DNA of 64,000 nucleotides, taken from NCBI GenBank assembly GCA_033398695.1, contig CM065806.1:41503001-41567000 (forward strand). Reading direction: 5' to 3'. The notes under the pieces were generated by a model. The model saw only the letters and a list, made by a program, of their open reading frames with translations. It was not told the origin of the DNA and made no database searches. Position numbers and translations under genes: made by a program. The DNA is from Orobanche coerulescens. Taxonomy: Eukaryota; Streptophyta; Magnoliopsida; Lamiales; Orobanchaceae. Below are positions 57,476-64,000 of the stretch, piece after piece. How positions within the stretch are numbered: position 1 is the stretch's first letter; each line of letters starts with the position of its first letter.

Positions 57476-58960
57476 CACTACTACAAAAAAGACATTCAAC
57501 ATCGCTCGTTTAACATCGGTTTTCTAAAAATCGATGTTAAAAAAGACGCGGTGGCATAATTGAAAATTTTAAAACAAATTAACATCGGTTCTGCTAAAAA
57601 CCGATGTTAAATTAACAATTAACATCATTTTTTAAAAAAACCGATGTTAAATTAATCCATTTCACATCGGTTTAGAAAAACAGATGTTAATTTTTAATTT
57701 GACATCGGTTTTTAGAAAAACCGATGTTAATTTTTAAATAAAGTTTCCATTTTTTAAAAAAAAAATAACATCGGTTTTTAAAAAAAACCGATGTTAAACA
57801 ATGTTAATTTTTAATTTAACATCGGTTTTTAGAAAAACCGATGTTAATTTGTAATTTAACATCGGTTTTAGTATAACCGATGTTAAAATTTTTAAAAAAT
57901 CTGGAACTTTTTTTAAAAAAATCGAAACTTTATTTTTTTAAAAAAATCCGGAATATTAATATTAAAAATTGGATGTTTATATTTATTGTTCAAAAATAAA
58001 AGGTAAAAATTGGAAGTTTTTATTTAAAGTTCAAAAATAAAAAATAAACATAGTTCGAAAATAAAAAATAAAAATCGGATGTTTTTATTTAAAGTTCGAA
58101 AATAGAAAATAAAATCGGATGTTTTTATTTAAAGATTTGAAAAAATGGAATATTATTTTCCATAAATAAATAAAAGCGAATTATTATATATATTTTTAAA
58201 ACACGCTAGTTTTTGTTTTTGTAATTTTTTAATTTTCATAAAAACTATTTTATATTTTTACAAAAATCTAAAAATAAAAAAACAGATTAAATATTAATTA
58301 TAAATCAGATCCATATTTTTTAATTTTTTTATTTTCGAGCTTTAAATAAAAACATCCGACTTTTAATATTAATATTCTAGATTTTTTTAAAAAAAATAAA
58401 TTTTCGATTTGTTAATATATATATATATATTAAATTATCTATATTTATATAAATTTATAAATGTATATAGTATATAAATATATCACATAGCAAAAAATAT
58501 ACAAGAAGTTCATCTGGCGAAGTGGTAATATCACACTTCCACAAGCAAGAGGTGGTGAGTTCGAAACCCACCAACAACGAATTTTAATGGTATTTGTTGT
58601 AGGTTGGTGGGGCTGTGCGGGGGGCTGGTGCGGGTGGTTGGGGCGAGTGTCTGGATTGGGGCTGAGTTGGGCTAGCTGGGTTAGCCGCGGTCCGATAAAA
58701 TTTTAAAATCACGAAATTTAACATCGGTTGTCCCAGAACCGATGTTAAATATCGCGATAGTAAAATTAACATCGGTTGTTATAACAACCGATGTTAAAAT
58801 CGAAGTTTAACATCGCGACATTCAACATCGGTTCCAAAACCGATGTTAAATGTCCAAAAAAACCGATGTTAATTTTAACATCGCGACATTCAACATCGGT
58901 TCCAAAACCGATGTTAAATGTCCAAAAAAACCGATGTTAAATGTCTGTTTTGTAGTAGTG
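57476..58960. mobile_element. CACTA-type non-autonomous element (MITE-like, 1485 bp)
   Basis: Terminal inverted repeats CACTACTACAAAA(A)AGACATT and its complement, 3-bp TSD ACA. No transposase. Both subterminal regions carry many copies of AACATCGG and the complement CCGATGTT, often as hairpins such as AACATCGGTTTTTAGAAAAACCGATGTT (shown here in pieces: AACATCGG, loop, CCGATGTT). The middle (57900-58500) is very AT-rich, and 58500-58700 holds a tRNA-like promoter segment. The TIR differs from the larger CACTA element (CACTAGTAG), so a different transposase family mobilised it. It splits gypsy B gag. Confidence 0.88.
58508..58585 (+). other. tRNA-like (SINE-head) segment inside the CACTA MITE
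   Basis: A-box TGGCGAAGTGG at 58515-58525 and B-box-like AGTTCGAAACC at 58558-58568, spaced as in an RNA polymerase III type 2 promoter. The flanks do not form an acceptor stem, so it is not a functional tRNA gene. It resembles a plant SINE 5' head or tRNA pseudogene. The following GC-rich 100 bp is not recognised. Confidence 0.5.
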
Positions 58961-59124
58961 ACAGCAGGTTCCGGTTCGTTATTGATAGATCGTTGTGGCT
59001 CGCTTGAGCTATGACTGGCGTGATTAGAAGGCGACGCTTCCCTTTCAGCATTCATTCGTCCGCGTCCACGACCGCGACCACGTCCACGTCCGCCTCTCAA
59101 CATACAGTAAGCATAAATACTCAA
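58961..59124 (-). pseudogene. gag: gypsy B gag N-terminus
   Basis: Starts at ATG 59124 (MSIYAYC) or, more likely, the ATG at 59103 (MLRGGRGRGRG, an Arg/Gly run). Continues NAEREASPSNHASH and EPEPAV, then meets the MITE. Removing the MITE and one TSD joins it in frame to PEILSQVVNQM of the main part. The leader from PBS to ATG is about 200 bp. Confidence 0.75.
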
Positions 59125-59321
59125 TATACAGGAAACAACATCGTTCTAATGTTCAAGTATAAAGAGATACAACATGTAAAGAACGAGATAGAGTTTAGGA
59201 ACTTACAACCACCGTTCGCATGAAGACGTAGGCAGTACAGTGATGTCATTCATGGCCGGTTACCTCAAAAGACATAAATGACCCCTATTTTAACCCAATG
59301 GCCAATATATCCATAAGCTTA

Positions 59322-59333
59322 GCTCTGATACCA
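59322..59333 (-). other. primer-binding site of gypsy B
   Basis: Minus strand TGGTATCAGAGC, five bases from the LTR end. Exact plant initiator-Met form. Confidence 0.9.
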
Positions 59334-59691
59334 TATTCTATAACACCCCCGATATATTCAGGAATATTACAGCGCCGTAAATCCTTTACGTAAGAATTTA
59401 CAAGGCTGAAGAAAACGAAATGACAATCACATATACCAACTTATGAAATCACTGAAATAAAATACAACAGTCTGGTTCAGTACCGAGAATACAAATATCC
59501 AATGAAGAGTTATTAATACATCACCAAAATCCAAACATCATAAACTGACGACGTACTTGAGTACTTATTTAAATAACCAACAAACAACAAACATTAAACC
59601 CGGCCGGAACATCACTCTGCACCCTCGTCGTCATGCAGCTCCAGTGGTTGTTTCCCCGCTCTCCTGGATCCTGAACATAAACAAATGTTCA

Positions 59692-59720
59692 CCCCCGAAG
59701 GGGTTAGCATAACGATGCTA
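59692..59720 (-). other. twin hairpin in gypsy B LTR R/U5
   Basis: CCCCCGAAGGGG followed by TAGCATAACGATGCTA, about 353 nt before the LTR 3' end in transcript sense. The second stem pairs with bases different from family A. Confidence 0.6.
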
Positions 59721-59842
59721 GTACAAGTACAATAATCATACAACAGTGATATAATCAACAATTATATCATAACAAGTTTCTCTAACGAGAAATATCAACA
59801 AGACATATCATATCATAACAGTTTGAACATACTGATGGTATT

Positions 59843-59985
59843 CCAACGATCCAGCGCACACAGCTATAGATTCCCATGATGATCCCGTCGGACCAACACA
59901 TGGTGGAACTAACTGTCCAACGATCCAGCGCACACAGCTATAGATTCCCATGATGATTCCCGTCGGATTAACTCATGGTGGACAT
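59843..59985. repeat. 74-bp tandem dimer in gypsy B LTR
   Basis: CCAACGATCCAGCGCACACA starts at 59843 and 59917. Confidence 0.85.
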
Positions 59986-60246
59986 ATAATCACAACACAT
60001 TTACACAATACAATCACATCATAACTCATAATATACACAATTCTAATTAGAGTACTTTCCTCGGTTCGTTGACAAGAATAAAACTTCCACGAATATCTAA
60101 ATACTCGAAGGTCGTCCCCTTCGATCAATCACGTTGCTATGCTCGAACCTTAACAAAAGAAATAATATAGAATTCATCTCATGCCGTACGAATGTCTAAC
60201 AATCCAAAATTACGGTAGGAAGTCCTTAAAATGTAATCTGACTGGA

Positions 60247-60465
60247 TCGCTTAACGCACGCTACGCATCCTATGTAGCGTACGTTAATGCTACTCGTTAG
60301 CGCACGCAGTACACACAGTCTAGCGTACGCTAACCATGCACGGTCAGTGCCTCACTGATCACCGATCGACTACCGATGACTTAACGCACGCTAAGTTCCA
60401 AACGTGGCGTACGCAAAACATACTCGATAGCGCACGTTAATTCACGAAGCTTAGCGCACGCTAAG
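60247..60465. promoter_or_regulatory. second CG-palindrome cluster within gypsy B LTR
   Basis: Eight motifs such as TTAACGCACGCTAC near 60252, TAGCGTACGTTAA near 60276, TAGCGTACGCTAA near 60321 and TTAGCGCACGCTAAG near 60450. A TATAAATGG on the + strand at about 60499 follows, so this cluster could serve a promoter of opposite direction, or be a relic of an older LTR. Confidence 0.45.
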
Positions 60466-61324
60466 TGTGCATGGCAGTTCACTGAAGGGCAGCAGATTGT
60501 ATAAATGGTGATGAAGTAAGCGAATTCCTCAGTGATTAATGTTTGTTATCCGAATACATGTTATGTTCATAAACTTATGAATGATCTCACAGATAATAAC
60601 AACTTCGAAATACAAGTATACGTATAATCATCACAACGCCATAATCCATTTTGATTACAATTCTCATGCGAAGTTTGGTGATCTCCAGTTGGTGCATTAG
60701 ATTATACTATCATTATACACATTCGGACTTTATCTTGAGGTGAACTAACAATTCCGACTCATACGAAAGGATATTTCCTAAGATGATTCTTCCCTTAAGT
60801 CCTTATAACCGAAAATGATATCACCTCCAATTTATGATCACTAATATATCATAAATCATACGGATAATCAACTTCAGAATGTTTCTCTCATCATTTGAAG
60901 TATTAGGATTCCAACTACGAGGTTCCAACGATAATATCATAAGCATAGACGTTCCAATCTCCTAAGCTAGATGTATGTTGAATAATTCACTAATGAAATT
61001 CAATCTCTTGTTAGCATGATCATCTAATTCCTTAGAATCCAAATCTAAGGCTGGAGATAGATTGAACATACCTTAATATGACGAAATCACTGAACCGCAA
61101 GGTAGAATCCGATTCCAGTTGGTTGTATGTCACTCCAAGGTGCTACTCCACTTCAATGATCACTCACAAGTAATATCCAATCTCCAAGGATTAAGTAGAT
61201 GTATTCTAAGTGTGTTAGGAGGATAATTATTGCTCTTTGGTCTCTCAAGAATAAAGAATAAACGAAGGAAAAGTAAGCCAAAAACGGATTGTTGTCTCAT
61301 TTATAACATTCTGCACTTTAGCTA

Positions 61325-61555
61325 ATTAGCGCACGCTACCATACATATTTAGCGCATGCTAATAAGCGTTGACTCCAAATCTGTCCAGGTTCGTCCGCAG
61401 GAATCTTATCCGGACCCATGTCCCAGCTGGCGCATGTGCTAGCCGCCGAGCTCAATAATTAAGTGCCTAGCGCACGCAACTCCTACATACGTAACGTGCG
61501 CTAGTAGTAGCCGATAGCGCGCGTTAAGCTACATTCTTAGCGTGCGCTATCACGA
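61325..61555. promoter_or_regulatory. CG-palindrome array upstream of gypsy B TATA box
   Basis: TTAGCGCACGCTAC near 61326, TTAGCGCATGCTAA near 61350, TAACGTGCGCTAG near 61492, TAGCGCGCGTTAA near 61514 and TAGCGTGCGCTA near 61538. The TATA box is at 61300-61305 (minus TATAAATGAG). Confidence 0.65.
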
Positions 61556-61698
61556 GTTTGCATGAGAAATTTTGCATGTTGTTATACTTATGTACAAAGA
61601 TACCAATGTAAGAAATATCATACTCCACTTATCACAAATCCGAATAATACAGGGTTCGAATACAGATGAAATACACAGTAATAAATCCAGATATTACA

Positions 61699-62252
61699 TT
61701 GGCCTTGCCCGGATGATGCTGAATGGTGAGGTTATAATCCTCAAGAAGTTCTATCCACCGTCTCTGTCGTAGATTCAACTCCTTTTGAGAGAACAAATAT
61801 TTGAGACTCGTGTGGTTGGTAAAGATGGTGAATGTAGCTCCATACAGGTAGTGTCTCCATTTCTTCAAAGCAAATACTATTGCTGCTAGTTCAAGGTCAT
61901 GGGTCGGATAATTCATCTCGTGGATTTTTATCTTTCGTGATCCATAAGCGACAACCTTGCCGTTTTGCATCAGCACAGCTCCTAATCCTTCCTTTGATGC
62001 ATCGCTGTATACCACAAACCCTTCACTCCCCCCGGGAAGTGTTAGCACATGTGCGGTAGTGAGTTTTCTCTTGAGTTCCTGGAAGCTCAACTCACACTTA
62101 TCGTTCCACTCGAATTTGATGTGCTTCCGCGTCAGTCTTGTGAGTGGTCATGCGATTTTGGAAAAACCTTTAATGAATTTGCGGTAGTAACCTGCAAGTC
62201 CAAGAAAGCTCCGTATCTCTGTGACTGTTTCTGGCCTCTTCCAATCCAGAAT
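61699..62252 (-). pseudogene. gypsy D reverse transcriptase/RNase H fragment
   Basis: Minus frame: the thumb/connection region ([31 protein letters not shown]), then RNase H ([58 protein letters not shown] with His-Asp changed to Asn, QHHPGKAN). It is cut by gypsy B at 61698 and by the family A-like LTR at 62253, so gypsy B and the A-like element both inserted in this older gypsy. Wording differs from elements B and C, so D is a distinct gypsy lineage. Confidence 0.8.
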
Positions 62253-64000
62253 TGTAATACCCGTAATTTTGATTTCCGGTAATTTCTTTTTTTTCGGTGA
62301 AAGTCTGTTTGGACGACTCGCTCATGACCGTTTCGTCATTCTGAGAATGCTAATTCTGCACTTTTTGTCATCCGAGTTCGTTTCGGTATCGTTTTATTGA
62401 GTTCCGTGTTTTTGGAGCGGTTTTTCCGCACTTGAGTTCGATTCTCGTGAATCTCGTCAGAAACTATTGTTTCGAGTTTCTCGTAAGTTCATTTAATGTT
62501 ATTATTCATTTTGCGAGCCTTGGTTTGGTGTTTCAATCGTGTATCGTGTATTTCGGACGTTTTGGGCCATTCTCGTAATTTCCCAAAGTTTGGGTTAATT
62601 ACTTTCCGTTGTCGAATTTCGAGCCTTTGGGTGGTCGGAATCGTGTGTTCTCTTAGTGCTCGAATTCGTCTTTGCGAGTACTTTGTAACCGTATCTTCAT
62701 TTCGTACTCAGGTTCGGGTTTTGGGGTCGTTCGGGCCGTCGGAGTTGGCCCCGGCCGAGTCATGGCCGGGCGATGCAGGCCAGTCGGCCTTGGCGAGTTA
62801 CGGCCGGTAGTGCTCGGCAGTTACGTACGTAAGGCTGGTTACGTACGTAAGCCTTGGCCGATTTCGTACGTAACATTGCCGGCATTTCTGGGCAGGGATT
62901 TCGGCCATTGCCGGTTACGTACGTAAGCCCTTGGCCGGTTACGTGCGTAACGCTGTCGGCAGACAGCCTATTTAAGGCCCTGCAGACGGGTTTTTCACCA
63001 TTTTTCTCATTCTTTTCCTTCTCTTCCGCGGCTGGAGGTGTGGTTATCATGGAGATATGTTGTTGTACAATCAATCCATGAAGTCTTGGAGTTCATATCA
63101 TCAACAATACATCCTATAACATCCCTTGATCGAGCGAATCAGGTCAGATTTCCTAGAAATCTAGTTTTGGGGAATTTGGGTGTTTTGGTTGTTTTCATCC
63201 ATTTAATCCGATTTAACGTTGGATTGTGATGAATTGTTGACTATTTAGATGTATTATATCATTTCCCTTGTTATTCCATGGTTGGATCGTATTGATTCGT
63301 TGTTTTGGTCGAGTTCTTGATCGACGCCTTGAAGGTGTCTGTTAGAATGTCTTAGAGGGGTTTTCGGACGTTCTACGATTATTCTTCCTCGTATGATCGT
63401 TGATTTATTAATTATATGATGTTATGGTAGAGTTTCTTGCGAAGAAACCGTGTTGAATCTTTCAGTTCATTGTCGTCTTTCTTTTCGATAGCATCAGGTG
63501 TTCCGAAGCTTCCTGGTTGAGCCGTGTTCGTCGGAATACTTGCGTGCCGATTTCGAGGCAAGTACCTTGTCCATATAATTCTTGTTTTGTGGATATGATA
63601 ATTGGTGATTGTCTAAATGTGTTTGTTTGGTCATTTGAAAAATTATTTTCAAAAGATTCTGCTAGCCTTGTTAAAGTCTCTCTTTCAAAACGCGTGTGTT
63701 TTGTAATTGTGTGGGTCGTAAGTGACTACGTGGATCCTTTCTATATGTTTGGATTTTATGTGGTGCTTAATAATGCATGTGTACGTATATGGCTTCATTT
63801 CAGTGTATTGCGGTTTTGGACATGAGGTGATGTTAGTTGTTACTCCTTTGAAAGGAGGTTGCGATGCTTAATGTTGTTTGGCTTGATAATCGATTATTGT
63901 TATGTGCTTTTTACAAGTGATGTGCCTCCGGGTAGGATTGTTGAATCTACGGGATCCATACTTGCTAGTATGGGTCGGGCGAGACCGTAGGGTTATCCAA
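62253..64000 (+). mobile_element. family A-like gypsy LTR (+), runs off the window
   Basis: Starts TGTAATACCCGTAATTTTG exactly like the minus-strand family A LTRs, inside gypsy D. It follows the same order as family A, with CGAGGCAAGTACCTTG near 63554 matching A. The TATA-like element is TATTTAAG (62969-62976), and the palindrome array just upstream is TTACGTACGTAA rather than TAGCGTGCGCTA. The start of a GGATCC/GGGTCGG dimer unit is seen near 63940. Not coding. Confidence 0.8.
62820..62955. promoter_or_regulatory. TTACGTACGTAA palindrome array upstream of A-like LTR TATA
   Basis: GTTACGTACGTAAG occurs near 62820, 62838 and 62914, with TTCGTACGTAAC near 62863 and GTTACGTGCGTAAC near 62938, all in 135 bp just before TATTTAAG. 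Confidence 0.7.

Larger units (their letters stand above)
51902..61698 (-). mobile_element. Ty3/gypsy element B (Tekay-like chromovirus)
   Basis: Minus-strand order: 5' LTR 59339-61698, PBS 59322-59333, gag (59124 to 56770, interrupted), protease, RT, RNase H, integrase, chromodomain (to about 52965), polypurine tract, 3' LTR 51902-52920 (truncated). It is the only nearly full-length autonomous-type element here. The coding region has a handful of stops and frameshifts plus a CACTA MITE in gag, and the 3' LTR is cut by the larger CACTA element. It is inserted in the RNase H coding region of gypsy D (61699 onward). Confidence 0.9.
59339..61698 (-). repeat. gypsy B 5' LTR (2360 bp)
   Basis: Minus strand from TGTAATATCTGGATTTATTA (61698) to GGGGGTGTTATA (59339, last G to A change of GTTACA). 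U3 of about 400 bp, palindrome array 61325-61555, TATA box 61300-61305. R/U5 contains a second palindrome cluster (60247-60465), a 74-bp dimer (59843/59917) and the twin hairpin (59692-59720). Confidence 0.88.

Noticed and set aside
58508..58585. A functional tRNA gene
   Set aside because: A and B boxes are visible, but the 7-nt ends do not pair into an acceptor stem and the cloverleaf is poor.
57476..58960. Regularly repeated palindromes resembling a CRISPR array
   Set aside because: The repeats are inverted 8-mers with AT-rich loops, bounded by CACTA terminal repeats and a 3-bp TSD in a plant genome; there are no unique equal-length spacers or cas genes.
59011..59223. + strand Thr/Ser-rich ORF near 59 kb
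   Set aside because: It is the complement of the Arg/Gly-rich gag N-terminus of gypsy B.
1..64000. A host protein-coding gene or a microbial defence or biosynthetic system
   Set aside because: Every substantial coding block could be assigned to a retrotransposon, LINE or CACTA element except the copia 3 ORF; I found no domain supporting another system.

Overview
This window looks like a gene-free, transposon-packed stretch of a flowering-plant nuclear genome, most likely a eudicot. The evidence is the mix of element types: Ty3/gypsy chromoviruses of the Tekay/Del type (LTRs of the form TGTAATA...GTGTTACA, initiator-Met tRNA primer sites, a chromodomain after the integrase), Ty1/copia elements with TGTTGG...CCAACA LTRs, an RTE-like LINE scrap, and an En/Spm (CACTA) transposon carrying TNP2, Transposase_24 and Ulp1-type protease parts. 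I see no host gene, no rRNA or functional tRNA gene and no prokaryotic feature. A GAACT-type pentamer repeat near 24.85 kb reminds me of Caryophyllales intergenic DNA, but that is only a weak hint.

Layout. 1-596: 3' end of a gypsy LTR (family B, + strand) sitting inside a family A LTR. 597-13894: minus-strand family A array with the order LTR-internal-LTR-internal-LTR (unit about 5.47 kb), non-autonomous and without gag-pol. 13895-14180: LTR scrap X. 14181-24035: decayed copia element 1 (+), interrupted at its integrase by copia element 2 (-, gag only, 15964-20128, TSD ATAGT). 24036-24980: LINE reverse-transcriptase scrap, RTE-like tail, AT-rich and pentamer repeats. 24981-27337: 3' half of copia 3 (-) with an unrecognised ORF. 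27338-32113: truncated gypsy C (-). 32114-35637: a second copy of the copia 1 integrase/copia 2 junction seen at 15.6-18.8 kb. 35638-51901: 5'-truncated CACTA element (+), its second gene split in an exon by an 8.4-kb non-autonomous gypsy A' (-, 39983-48385, TSD GATGA). 51902-61698: gypsy B (-) with gag, pol, chromodomain and a 2.36-kb 5' LTR; its 3' LTR is cut by the CACTA 3' end and its gag is interrupted by a 1.49-kb CACTA-type MITE (TSD ACA). 61699-62252: gypsy D RNase H scrap (-). 62253-64000: family A-like LTR (+) running off the window.

No coding unit appears intact: nearly every ORF carries stops, frameshifts or insertions, so this is a nested graveyard rather than a working system. 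The CACTA Ulp1-like protease still keeps all its expected catalytic residues, and gypsy B keeps most of pol.

The most unusual signal is not a gene. Several LTR families, both copia and gypsy, carry arrays of short CG-bearing self-complementary motifs (TAGCGTGCGCTA, TTACGTACGTAA, or TATCGGCCGATA) immediately upstream of the LTR TATA box. The gypsy LTRs also share a twin hairpin about 330-365 nt from the LTR 3' end, with apparent compensatory changes between families, and a dimer of a 72-78 bp unit. These look like shared promoter and RNA elements worth testing. The sequence in roughly 42.6-46.6 kb also shows discrepancies typical of long-read consensus error.
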